Assembly (NCBI GenBank): GCA_958009055.1
Contig: OY253657.1
Location: 677,051-741,050, forward strand
Length of the DNA stretch: 64,000 nt
Direction of reading: 5' to 3'
From: Choricystis sp. odSpoLacu1
Lineage: Eukaryota > Chlorophyta > Trebouxiophyceae
Positions 43,626 to 54,316 of this stretch are shown here, piece by piece. Every line of letters begins with the position of its first letter. The first letter of the stretch is position 1. The translations under genes were made by a program, and so were the position numbers. The notes beneath the pieces were generated by a model that saw only the letters and a list, made by a program, of their open reading frames with translations, had not been told where the DNA came from and ran no database searches.

Positions 43626-44467
43626 TCACACCTCCTCCTCCCCCAGCACGCGCGCCGCCACGCTCTCCAGGGACGGCACGTCCACCCCCAGCTGCCACGC
43701 GGTGCAGCCGGCGGCCCGGCCGCCCGCGACATCGTTGCGGCGGTCGTCCCCGACGACGACAACGTCGGAGGGGGGGAGGCTGAGCGCTGAGAGTGCGGAC
43801 TCAAACAACGCTGGATTCGGCTTCTCCAGCCCCGTCTCGGACGAGGTGACGCACGCGTCTAGGTGGGGGGTGAAGCCGAGGCCGGCCAGGAGGGGGGGCA
43901 GGCGGGCGTCAAAGTTGGAGACGACCCCTATTTTGACGCCCCCGCTTTTCAGCCTGGCCACCGTCTCCACCGCCCCTGGCACAACGCGCCACGCGGCGGG
44001 CGTGGCGAAGAAGGCGTACACCGCTTCCGCGGTGGCGGCTAGAGCAGGGGTGTCGTCGGCCGCCAGGGAGGCGCGGACACAGGCGCGCCAAAACGCGCGC
44101 CCGTCCCCCGAGAAACGTGACGCCACGCCGCCGCGCGTCCAGGGGCGGGCGTAGAAGGCGCGGAACCTGGCCAAGATTTCGGGCTCGGGGGGGGGCGTCA
44201 GGCCGTGGGCGAGGGCGTGGCGGGCGTAGACCTGTGGAGGGAGGGGTGGTGGGTAGGTTGGTGAGCCGCGACGGCGCACGCCGTCGCGTTGTTTGTTTTT
44301 GCTCAACCACCTTTTTTCGCGCCGCTCCTCCACACACGCACCTGCGTCGCTGGTTCTGACGGCACCATCAGAGTCCCAGTGGCGTCAAATAAGACGCCCC
44401 TGAAGCGGGGCGACGGGTGTGCGTCGAGAACCGCGTGCGCGGCAGCGCGAAATGGAGTGAGACACAT
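43626..44467 (-). CDS. HAD-superfamily hydrolase (HDHD3-like)
   Basis: Exon 1 is 44467-44342 and exon 2 is 44231-43626, phase 0, giving 243 residues. Motif I is VLFDATGTLM with the nucleophilic Asp. The usual second Asp is Thr, as in several HDHD3 and plant HAD proteins. Motif II is VVSNFDARL, motif III includes EKPNPALF with the Lys, and motif IV is VVVGDDRRNDVAGG. The cap between motifs I and II is helical. It is a small-molecule phosphatase of unknown substrate. No transit peptide is obvious. It is head-to-head with the methyltransferase gene at 115 bp. Confidence 0.85.
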
Positions 44468-44582
44468 AGCGACGAGTAGTGAGCAATTCGCGCACACCAA
44501 AGAACACTTTTGTTCAGCCGCTCCCCGGCGTTTGGCCGCCCCACAACGCGTTTGGCGCCCCACACGTGCCTCTGGCCCCCAA
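44468..44582. promoter_or_regulatory. 115-bp divergent promoter
   Basis: Shortest head-to-head interval in the window, between the HAD hydrolase and the methyltransferase. Confidence 0.6.
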
Positions 44583-45779
44583 ATGTCGTGCCTGGAGGAA
44601 GAGTTCTTCGACCTGGTGCGTTGGTTGTGTTTTTGTTTTTCGTGCAGCTTTTTCTAGCCGTTGACGGCTCCTCCAACCCACCACCCACACAACCCACAGA
44701 TCATCTCCAGCGACCGCGTCCCCCCCCTCGTCGCCGCTGTCGCCAACCGTCACGCCTCCCTGGCCTCCCGGGCGGCGGCCGCGTCCGACCTGGCTGAGTC
44801 AGCGCGGTGTCGCAGAGCTTATGCAGAGGCCGCCGCGGCCGAGGGGGCGGCCGCGGCCGGCACATCTCTGGTGCGGGATGCTACACTGTCAGGCGACGCT
44901 GATGCCGCGGACGCGGGTGCCGCCCTGGTGGGCGCAGTCAGTGGCGATGCGGCCGCCTCTGGTGGTGTCGCGACGCTCACCATCGCCCCCGGCGTCCCGG
45001 CCGTCACCATCGTGCAAGCCAGCCTGAGTGATGGCCTGGGTGCCCGCCTATGGGCGGCGGCGCCCGCCCTGATTGCCGCGGTGGCGGGGGAGGCGGCGCC
45101 GCTGCGCGCGCGCGTGCCGAGGATTCGGGGGGTGCGCCTTCTGGAGCTGGGCGCCGGCACAGGCGCTGTCGGTCTGGCTGCCCTGCGCCTGGGCGCGTCC
45201 GCTGTGGACTTGACCGATGGGGAGGCGGCGGTGCTGGCCCCCACGCGCGCGAGTGCGATCGCGACGTTGAAGGATGGAAAAAGTGGTGCAGACGCCGGCG
45301 ACGCTCTCCCACCCTCCTGCTGGCGCATTGACGGCGCCTGCCTGCACACGCTGGTGTGGGGAGAGGCGGTGAGTGAGTCGTCGCCGCCGCCAGAATGTTC
45401 TGGCAGCACTGACGCCACACCCTGCCCCGCCTGCTCAGCCGCCGGCCCTCCACCCCTGCCCCCCGACCGGCGCTACACCTCCATCCTGGCGTCCGACGTG
45501 TTTTATGAGGCGGACGGGTGTGCGGCCCTGACGGTGGAGCTTTCCGCACGGCTGGCGCCGGGAGGGCGCGCGTTGCTCGCGTGCCCGGTGCGCGAGAATC
45601 GTTTGTTGGCCGTGTTCCTGGAGGCGGCTGACACCGCCAATCTGACCGTCCTGGTAGAGCGAGCCGACTGGGCGCTGGCGCCGGCCGCGTGCAGAGCGGG
45701 GGTGGAGGCCGCGGCGCCCGATTATGAGGGCGGTTTTGTGTTCGTGGATGTGGAGAGACGGTTGGAGAGTGAGCCGTGA
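44583..45779 (+). CDS. Family-16 (METTL21/EEF-KMT-like) methyltransferase
   Basis: Exon 1 is 44583-44615 (11 codons, donor GTGCGT) and exon 2 is 44700-45779, giving 370 residues. The SAM-binding motif is RLLELGAGTGAVGLAALRLGA, placed after an N-terminal helical region. A DxxxxE-like post I motif is TDGEAAV, and SILASDVFYE matches the ASDVxYE motif typical of family-16 protein-lysine methyltransferases. An internal Cys-rich, low-complexity insert lies at about residues 240-265. This family methylates chaperones, elongation factors and similar targets. The substrate is unknown. Confidence 0.82.
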
Positions 45780-45786
45780 TGTGCTG

Positions 45787-45791
45787 TGTAA
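45787..45791 (+). terminator. TGTAA poly(A) signal
   Basis: TGTAA eight bases after the methyltransferase stop codon, inside a 131-bp convergent interval. Confidence 0.45.
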
Positions 45792-45910
45792 ACGCGGTGG
45801 TGTGGTATTGTATTCTCTTGTTTTCCAAAGAAAAGCGCAGGCAAAAACAGAGGAGGAAAGAGGGAAAAAACGGAGGAAACCAAAACAAGCAAGCAAACCC
45901 AAGCACCATC

Positions 45911-46504
45911 TCACCGAAACTCCCTCGCCGTCGCGCGCGACGTCAACCTCAACTCTCGCCGGTATGCCGCCTCCTTCTCCACCTCGCGGTCGACGCGATC
46001 GGCAAAGGGGGTGCCGCGGAGAATGACGCGCGCGCCCGGGGCGCGCGCCCCGGGGGACAGGGCCACCCCCCGCACCGCGGGCGTGGCGTCTGGGGATGCA
46101 TGTGTGATGTAGGAGTCGACTACATCACGCACGCGTGTGGTGGGTGGGGCGGACTGTGGGAAGGGGGGAGAGAGAGGGTGGGTTGAGACTCCAAGGCCGC
46201 ACGATGGGGCTGGTGTCCTGCTCTCTCCCGCACTCGCGCACAACTCTCTCACCTCCACTTGCACCTCAACCAGCGCCCTGCGACTCGGCGACGCCGGCCC
46301 ACTCGGCCGCGGCGCCCTGCGCGTCGGCGACGCAGCAGCTGCCACCGCTTCGCGCGCGGGCGACCCCGCGCCCAGGGGGGCGCCGCCGCCGTCGTCTGAG
46401 TCCGAGGGAACAAGGACGAGGGCGGGAGGGCGAGAGCGGCGGGCGCCGCCGCCCCCGGCTCGCCGCTTGGGGAGCAGGGAGGAGAGGAAGGTGAAGAAGC
46501 CCAT
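45911..46504 (-). CDS. Small protein of unknown function
   Basis: Exon 1 is 46504-46253 and exon 2 is 46153-45911, joined in phase 0, giving 164 residues. The start is MGFFTFLSSLLPKRRAG. The middle is low complexity (Asp/Gly, then Ala/Pro/Ser/Arg), and the second half, from TTRVRDVVDSYITHASPD to the end, is more ordered and strongly charged, finishing ATAREFR. No domain is recognised. Gly2 in MGFF could be myristoylated, which would place it at a membrane; that is speculation. It shares a 135-bp divergent promoter with VIP1. A 20-bp perfect palindrome at 46035-46054 falls in exon 2. Confidence 0.6.
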   Translation of the reverse strand: MGFFTFLSSLLPKRRAGGGGARRSRPPALVLVPSDSDDGGGAPLGAGSPAREAVAAAASPTRRAPRPSGPASPSRRALVEVQVEVRELCASAGESRTPAPSCGLGVSTHPLSPPFPQSAPPTTRVRDVVDSYITHASPDATPAVRGVALSPGARAPGARVILRGTPFADRVDREVEKEAAYRRELRLTSRATAREFR

Positions 46505-46639
46505 GCGAGGTGGTGTGTGGTCGATTCCTCGTTCACTCCCCCCTCTTTCAGCCCGTGTGTGGGAGAGTCGGCCGGCCTTCTGGGCTTTCTCTGCGCCCTC
46601 GCACACACACACGCGTGCCCACACGCGACCACTTGCACA
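46505..46639. promoter_or_regulatory. 135-bp divergent promoter
   Basis: Between the small unknown gene and VIP1. CA repeats near 46595-46625. Confidence 0.55.
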
Positions 46640-49600
46640 ATGTCGCCCCCCACCCCCACCCCCCCCGACGCGCCGCCCACCGCCGACACGGTCTCCACGC
46701 CGCGCGCCTTCTCCACCACCGCCCTGCTGCGCGACCTGGATGGTTTGGACGGCGTCAACACGCCGTGCGCCAACGCAGCCGTGCCCGTGCCCGCGGACAG
46801 ATGCGGCGGCGGTGGAGAGGGAGACGTTCCTGTCGGGTCGGCCCCCGGCGCCGCGGCGGGCGCGGCGGCCGCGGCGGCGGCGGGGCCGATGAAGCGGGTG
46901 CAGTCGGTGAGTGTTGATGATGGTGTTTGTGTCTGGGATTGGGGGGGAGAGAGACAGAAGAGAGGGGGAGCGAGAGGGAGACCGCGAGCAAGCCATTCGT
47001 CGACCCCCCCAAAAAGGTGCCGCGGGCACCTTTCCTTTTCCGAGACCCCCGCACCACACACGACCCACCACGCCGCACACACACACACACACTGACACAC
47101 ACGCCTTGTTACCCCCCACCCCACACACTCAGGAACCCAAACTCGGCGCCTCCCCCGCCGCCCCCGGCACCGCCGCCCCCCCCTCCGTCCGCCTCGGCGT
47201 GTGCGCCATGGACAAAAAGGCACGCTCCAAACCCGTCACCGAGATCATGACCCGGCTGGCCGCGTCGGGCGAGTTTGAGATTGTGCACTTTGGGGATGAC
47301 ATCATTGTAAATGCGCCCGTCTCCGACTGGCCGCTGTGCGACGTCCTCCTGTCCTGGCACTCGGACGGCTTCCCCCTGGCCAAGGCGCGCGCCTACGCCT
47401 CCCTGCGCCGCCCCTACCTGATCAACGATGTGCACGCTCAACCCCGGCTGCTGGACAGGCGGGCTGTGTATGGCACGCTGGCGGCTGCTGGCATCGGTGT
47501 CCCGACCCACATCGTCATCAACCGGGATGGTTTACCCCTCGGGACGGATCCACCAGGGTTTGTGGAGACGGAGGACTGGGTGGAGCTGGATGGGAGGCGC
47601 ATCGAGAAACCGTTTGTTGAAAAACCGGCCGACGCCGAAAACCACAACATCTACATTTACTATCCACACTCCATGGGGGGCGGCGTGAAGCGGCTGTTTC
47701 GCAAGGTGAGGAGAGGAGGAGTGTTGTGTGTGTGGTTGTGTGAAGGATTGTGTGGGGGGGAGTGATTTTTTTTTCACAAAACGAAACAAGCAAAAACACC
47801 CCAAAACACCCACCTTTCCCCCACCCCTCCCTCAGGTCCACGACAAGTCGGGCGACTACGACCCCTCCCACCCCGGCACCCTGCGCCGGGACGGCTCCTA
47901 CATCGTGGAAGAGTTTTTGACCACCGGCGGGACAGACGTCAAAGTGTACACCGTGGGTCCGCGCTACGCGCACGCAGAAGCGCGCAAGTCTCCCGTCGTC
48001 GACGGCAAGGTGACTCGCTCCGCAGATGGAAAAGAGTTGCGCTACCCGGTGCTCCTGTCCCCCGCTGAAAAAGAGGTGGCGAGGGCGGTGTCGCTGGCGT
48101 TTGGCCAAAAAGTGTGCGGCTTTGACCTGCTGCGCTCCGAGCGCAGCAAATCGTTCGTCTGCGACGTCAACGGCTTCTCCATGGTCAAAAACTCGCACAA
48201 ATACTATGATGACGCAGCGGGCATTCTGCGGTCGCTGGCGCTGTCTGCGGTGGCCCCCCACCGGCTGGCGGGGCCGCCGCCCGCAGCCCTAGCGCGCGCG
48301 GGCGCGGCCGCCGCCGCCCGCGCGGCCGCGGAGGCCGCCGACGGAGGCCTCGGCTCCCCCGGCGGCCTGGGCGGCCGCCTGGGCGCCCTCGGCGCCTCCA
48401 CCGAAGACCTCACAGGTGGCGCGGGTGGCGATGACGACGGTGGGGAGGAGTTACGCGCCGTGCTAGCGGTCATCCGCCACGGCGACCGCACCCCCAAACA
48501 AAAGATGAAGCTGAAAGTCACCCAACCCGCCATGCTGGCGCTGATGACGCGCCATCTGGATGCCAAGGGCAAGCAAGCCAAGCTGAAGTCGCCCGCCGAA
48601 CTGCAGGAGTTGCTGGACGTGACGCGGGCGCTGCTGGCGGAGCTGGAGGGCGGCCGCGTGCCGTCGCCCGCGCCGCTCGCGCGGCCGACGTCGGCTGACG
48701 GTACCACCGCCCCCCTCGCCTCCGCCTCCTCCACCGACGGCCCCGACGATGATGAGACGCGGGAGAAGCTGCGCATCGTGCGCACCGTGCTGGAGCAGGG
48801 GGGGTCGTTTGCGGGCGTGAATCGGAAAGCACAGCTGAAACCGCTCGCGTGGGCGCCTGCCGCCGACGGCGCCACCTCCACGCCTCCCACCCCCACCTCC
48901 GCCCTGCTCATCCTCAAGCATGGTGGCGTCCTGACGCATGCGGGGCGGGCTCAAGCGGAAGCGCTGGGGACAGTGTTCCGCACCGCCATGTACCCGCGCG
49001 CCGGCCCGGCCGGGGGCGGCCTCCTCCGCCTGCACTCCACCTACCGCCATGACCTCAAACTGTATTCATCAGACGAGGGGCGCGTCCAAACGTCTGCCGC
49101 AGCCTTTACGCGCGCTCTGCTGGATCTGGAGGGGTCGTCGCTGACCCCCATCCTCGTGTCGCTGGTTAAAAAAGACGCGTCGATGCTGGACGCCTTTGGC
49201 AAGGGCGCCTCCGAAGACATACGCGCCGCCAAGGAGGCGCTGTATGCTGCGGTGACAGGAGCTGGCGGTGGTGGTGGCGGCGGGGATGGCGGCCGCGCAG
49301 CAGAGCTGGCGCCCGCGCCGTCGCCGCCACCGTCGCCGGGGGGCGGTGGCGGCGCGGGGCCGCTCGCCGAGCGCGTCGCGGCCGCGGCGTCATCGCCCCC
49401 GCGACCACCGCCACCCCCCATCCACCCCATGCCCCCCGACCCACTCACGTTGCTGGCGTCCCTGGTGGATCGCTTGGGGGCGTTGGTCGACAAGCTGCGC
49501 ACCCTGGTGATGGCGGAGACGCCGCCGTCGCACGCGCCGCGCCGCGCGTCGGCGACGGCGGAGCGGCCGGCGGTGCCGCCACCGGCGGTGGCTGCGCGTG

Positions 49601-50877
49601 CGGTCACCACCGACCGCCCTGTGCCGGCCCCCACGCCACTCCCACCCCCTGGCGCCTACTCCGCCCTCCTGCAGTCCACGCGCGAGTGGGGCGCGACCCA
49701 GGCCCCCGGCCAACCCTGTGGCGGGGAGCGCCTCCTCCTCCTGTACGACAGGTGGCGCAAGCTGCACAAAGCGCTGTACAACGAGAAGAAGGGGGGCGTG
49801 TACGACTGCTCCAAGATTCCCGACATTTATGACTCTGCCAAGTATGACGCCATTCACAACGCCGACCTCGTCGGCCGTGACCTCCTCTCCCCCGTCCACG
49901 CCACCGCCAAAGCTCTGGCCGACGCCGTCATCCCCAACGAGTATGGGTGTGAGCCTGGAAGCAAGCTGGCGATTGGGGGCAAGATCGCGGCCGCCCTGCT
50001 GGGCAAGCTGCTGTGCGACATGGCGAGCGTGCGCGACGAGAGCGTGGCGACGGCCGGCGTCGACGACGGGTCTGAACCCGCGTCCCCGTTTGAAACGTAC
50101 GCCGACCCAGCGTTGCCCGGGCGGGCGACGACGGCGGACCCGGTGGCGGCGAGGCGGTCGGCGGCGGCGGCCGCGGACGGTGGCGACGGCGGCGATGGTG
50201 TCGCCCCCGCCGACGATGACGACGTGGGCGCGATGCACCGCCTCTGCCCCCAGTACGCGCAAGACGTCAACTCCCCCCTGAGGCACGTGCGGACGCGCAT
50301 CTACTTCACGTCCGAGTCGCACGTCCACTCCCTGGTCAACGTGCTGCGGTACTGCCACCTGGTGAAGAGTGAAGGGGACGGCGCGGACGGCGAGGCGGCC
50401 CGCCTCCCCAACGGTCTGCTCTCCCCCGACGCCCAGCGCCGCCTGCGGGACACGCCCGAACTGGACTACATGACCCACATCGTGCTGCGCATGTACGAGT
50501 GCAAGCGGGCCCCCGTGTCGTCGCCCGACAGGTTCAGGCTGGAGGTGCTGTTCTCCCCCGGCGCGTCGTTTGACCCTCTGACCACCGCGCCGCGCGACCA
50601 CACGCTGCCCGTGTGCCCACGCTGGCACATGGAGGCAGATGGTGGGGTGACGCTGGCGGCTGCGGAGACGCTGCTGTCCCCCTTTTCCAGCGGGTGGAAG
50701 CGCGGGGACGCCAAGTGGCACGGGCCTGGCTCATCCAACGGCGCGCCCGCGCCCGCGGCGTCGTCGCCGCCGCCGGCGCCGCGCCCGCTCCCCGCCCCGG
50801 TGCCGCCCAGCGCGTTGGGCGGGTTCTCGTTTGCGCCGTCTCCCGCGGCGTCGCCGCTGCCGGGGCCGAAGCGGTGA
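46640..50877 (+). CDS. VIP1: Inositol pyrophosphate kinase/phosphatase VIP1 (PPIP5K)
   Basis: Exons are 46640-46906, 47133-47705 and 47836-50877, all phase 0, giving 1,293 residues. The ATP-grasp kinase domain occupies about 100-415: RLGVCAMDKKARSKPV, EKPADAENHNIYIYYP, GGTDVKVYTVGP, and VCGFDLLRSERSKSFVCDVN. The histidine acid phosphatase-like domain starts at AVIRHGDRTPKQKMKLKV (about 491) and continues to the C-terminus with a Gly/Ala/Pro-rich insert around 800-880. VIP1 phosphorylates inositol hexakisphosphate and 5-InsP7, and its phosphatase half can reverse this. In green algae VIP1 is linked to phosphate and TOR signalling and to lipid storage. It is one of the longest intact genes here. 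Confidence 0.96.
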
Positions 50878-51025
50878 AGGAGAGAGGTGTGTGAGTTTTT
50901 GGAGGATGTTTTTTTTCATTTCATTTTCATGCAAGGAGCGTGTGTTTTGGGTTTGTTGAAGGGGGGAAAAGGGGCACCTCTCACTCACTCACTCACTCGC
51001 TCGCTCTCCCCTGACGGAGATCCAC

Positions 51026-54017
51026 TTAAGCAAAACCGCCCCACCCGCCTCCACCTTGGCCGCCGCCGCCGCCGCCGCCATACCGCCCGCCACCCCCACC
51101 CCCACCCCCACCACCACCACCACCGTACTTGCCGCCGCTGCCGCCCCCCTTCTTGGAGGGGCAGTCGCGCGACCAGTGGCCGGTGTCACCACAGTTGAAG
51201 CAGCTGCCGCGCCCGCCGGCCGCGCCGCCGCCACCCGGCGCGCCGCCACCGCCGCCGCCGCCGTAGGCTTGCCCGCCGCCGCCACCACTCCACCCGCCCC
51301 CGCCAAACCCGCCGCCGCCCGCGGGGGCGGCGCCACCGTAGCCGCCGGCGCCGTAGCCACCAGGCGCGGGAGGCGCTGCCGCAGCAGCAGCCGCGGGCGG
51401 GGGCGCCGGCTTGTGGGGCGGCCCCCCCGCCTCAACCCGCCGAATCGCGTCGAGCGTGGGGGCCAGCTCAGCCCCGTAGTCCATGCGGCTCACCCTCGCA
51501 ATGGAGGCCTTCACCCGGGGCGTCTCCTGGTACACCTCCTCAAACACCTTGAGGCGGGCGACGACGTCGGCGTGCAGGAGGGGGGCAAAGGCGGCGTCGT
51601 GGGCGGGGGTGCCCGCCAGCGCGCGCACACTCTCCGCTGACGCGCCCAGCAACGCTTCCGCTTCCTCGTTGAACGCGGTCACCCACGTCGCCCCCGTGTG
51701 GTCGGTCAGCGTCATGGCCAGCATGTAGCGCCAGGCGGGGGCGCCCACGTAGCCGCAGCGCGCGCACGACCAGGAGCCGCCCCCGTCGTCGCTCATCTTT
51801 TTGTTGCAGGCTTTGCCGTTGAACGAGCCCGCGCACGCGGGGTAGTAGGCGCCATCCTGTTTGACGAAGGAGACGTTGGCGGCCACGTTGATCCAGGCGG
51901 GGGCGCCGCCCGAGGTGGCTACCTGGTCGCGCACAGCGCCGACGAGGCAGCGCGTGTCGCGCCCGCCGCCACCCGCGCCACCGCCACCAGCCACGTTGGA
52001 GAGAGCGACCACGGGAGCCGACGCATTCGCCGCATACCAGGCCGCCAGGTCGCGGGTGGCGGGGACGTCGGGGGGGTCGATGTCGAGGGCCGACGCGCCG
52101 ACGGTCGACAGCGTGCGGCCGCCCCAGTCGCCGACGCTCACGCCCTTGCACACGAGCACCGGGTGGGACGCCGCCTGGTTGACGGCGGCGTCCAGCCTCT
52201 CCCCCACGCCATCCGCGTGGGACCCCCACAGCGTCAGCTCGATGGAGGCGCCCGACTCGTCGCGCAGGACGATCGACCGCTTGCGCGCTTCCGACCCGTC
52301 GCGCCGAGTGATCGCCGTCACGCCACCCACCGTCTCCACCACGCCCGCCACATCCACGGTGGACTTCGGTGGCGTGTCCCCCAGGGCCGCGATCCTGCGC
52401 AGGGCGTAGCGCATGCGCGGGATGGCGGCCTCATCGGGGAGCACCTGCAGCACCGAGTTGGCTTCGAGCGTGATCTCAAGGTCGTGGGCCGTCGTGTTGT
52501 AGGGCCCAGGGCGCTTCTGCTTCAACGACGCGCGGGACAGCGTGATGACGTTGCCGGGGGCGACGACCCCGGACCACCGGTCGCAGGCGTCGCCAAAGGC
52601 GACCGCCCGGATCTCGCCGCCGTGCTCGTCGAGCAGGTCGAACGAAAACAGGCGCCCCTCCCCCCGCGCGTTGGCGTAGTACCGCACCTCCGACTTGGCG
52701 GTCACGCGCGCCTTGATGGTCCACCGATTCTGGTAGGCGTTGAGGGAGGCGATGGGCACGATGCGGGGGGGGGCGTCGGTGCGCGCGACGGGGCCGGCGC
52801 CGCCGTAGCCGAACGAGGGGGGGGCGGCGCCCGCGGGCGCGCCGTAGCCACCGGCAGCGGGGGCGGGGGCGCCATAGCCGCCGCCAGCGGGGGCAGGCGC
52901 GCCGTAGCCGCCGCCAGCGGGGGCAGGGGCGCCATAGCCACCGGGCGCGGGGGCGCCGTAGCCGCCGGGGGCGGGGGCGGGGGCGCCATACGCGCCGCCG
53001 CCGGGCGCGGGCTTGGCTTCAGCCGGAGCGCCGCCGCCACCCGCCGCCGGCGCGTTGGCGTCCACCGCGGCCAGGGTGTCGATGGAGACGGGGGAGCCGA
53101 CGGGGGGGGCGAAGCCCACGATCTCGACGGCGAGGATGATAATGAGCCTGGTGTGTGGGGTGGGTGTGGGTGGAGGTTGAAAGTGAGGGTTGGGTTGCCG
53201 CGCTCGCGCTCCCAGAATCACCCCCCCCTCCAACCCCTCCCCCCACACACTCACTTGCGCCCGCTCAGCGTCTTGACCAGGTAGTCATCCAGCCGCACAA
53301 ACGTGCCGACGTCGACGCGGCGATCGTGCACAAGGTCGTTGAGCTGGGTCGCGAGCATCGCGGAGCACCAGTGCGCGCCGTCCGACAAGCCCAGGCGGTA
53401 GCGCTCGGCGGCGGCGCCGGCGGCGCCAGTGGCTTGCATCTGTTTGACGCCTGGAGTGTGGAGGGGTGGGGTGTGCGCGGGTGGGTGGTGTGAGCAAGAA
53501 GGCGGCGGGTAGGTGTGTGGGGGCGCGCGTGTGTGGCCACGGCCGCTTCTCACCGCCTGCCACCCCACGCCTCTCGGCTTCAGGGTGGAGTGACGGCATC
53601 ACCACTCCCTGTCCGAGGCGGGGGAGTGGGCGCCCGAGGGAGGGGCGGGGGGGGCGAGCGCGCGCCAAACCGCACACCGCGCGATTCGCGCGCTGAGCCG
53701 ACGAGAGCGTCATGCGCGACGGAGGCGACAGTCGCCCGGGCCGCCACCGTCCCCGCCGCCTCCCCCCGCCACGTGCCGTGCGTCTCATACACGCACTGTG
53801 GCCAGGCGCTGGCGGTCTGAGGCGGCGGCCGAGGGGGGGCGCCCTCTCCAGCGAGGCGCCACATCGCGGCGGGTGGAGGGGCGTCTCGCCTCCAACCCTT
53901 CCCTCCCCCACACACCACACACTCACCGATGCACTGCAGCACTGGCTTGCGGCCGACGTCGCCAGCCTGGATGATGGCCTGCACATCGCCCGCGGACAGG
54001 GCGGGCTGCGCGGCCAT
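51026..54017 (-). CDS. RPA1: Replication protein A 70-kDa subunit with CCHC zinc knuckle
   Basis: Exons are 54017-53927, 53450-53255 and 53147-51026, in phase, giving 802 residues. The N-terminal OB fold (about 1-115) spans three exons (DVGTFVRLDDYLVKTLSGRK then LIIILAVEIVGF). A Gly/Ala/Pro/Tyr repeat linker follows. DBD-A and DBD-B start at IVPIASLNAYQNRWTIKARV. DBD-C has the four-cysteine zinc ribbon CAGSFNGKAC and CARC. The C-terminus adds one knuckle CFNCGDTGHWSRDC (745-758) and a Gly-rich tail, as in plant RPA1C/E. RPA1 coats single-stranded DNA in replication, repair and recombination. It ends with TAA, whereas most genes here end with TGA. Confidence 0.95.
52840..52995. repeat. Tandem GYGAPAPAG coding repeat in RPA1 linker
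   Basis: About six imperfect units of roughly 27-33 bp encoding GYGAPAPAGG-type peptides on the minus strand between the N-terminal and DNA-binding OB folds. Confidence 0.8.
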
Positions 54018-54316
54018 GGTTGTGTGGGGGGGAAAGCCAAAGAGGGAACGGAGTGCGCGAAGTCGGGCGAGGGGGCGCGAGCGCGGGGGCGGGAGGGAAG
54101 GTGTGTGCGTGTGAGCGCGCGCGCGCGTGTGCGGGCGGGCGCGGAGGAGAGTGGGGGGGGGAGTGCGCGCGAGTTTTGAAGTCGGCGCGAAGAGTGAGAC
54201 AAACACCGATCGGGGCTCCGACCACTTTTTCTTGTGTGCTGGGTTGCGACAGCACACGCGCGCGCACTGCACTTGCTGTCTCCCCTCTCTTCAGCCACAC
54301 CCACACCCACACCCTC
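54018..54316. promoter_or_regulatory. Divergent promoter, RPA1 and HEAT-repeat gene
   Basis: 299 bp with alternating CG and TG stretches around 54110-54160. Confidence 0.55.
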
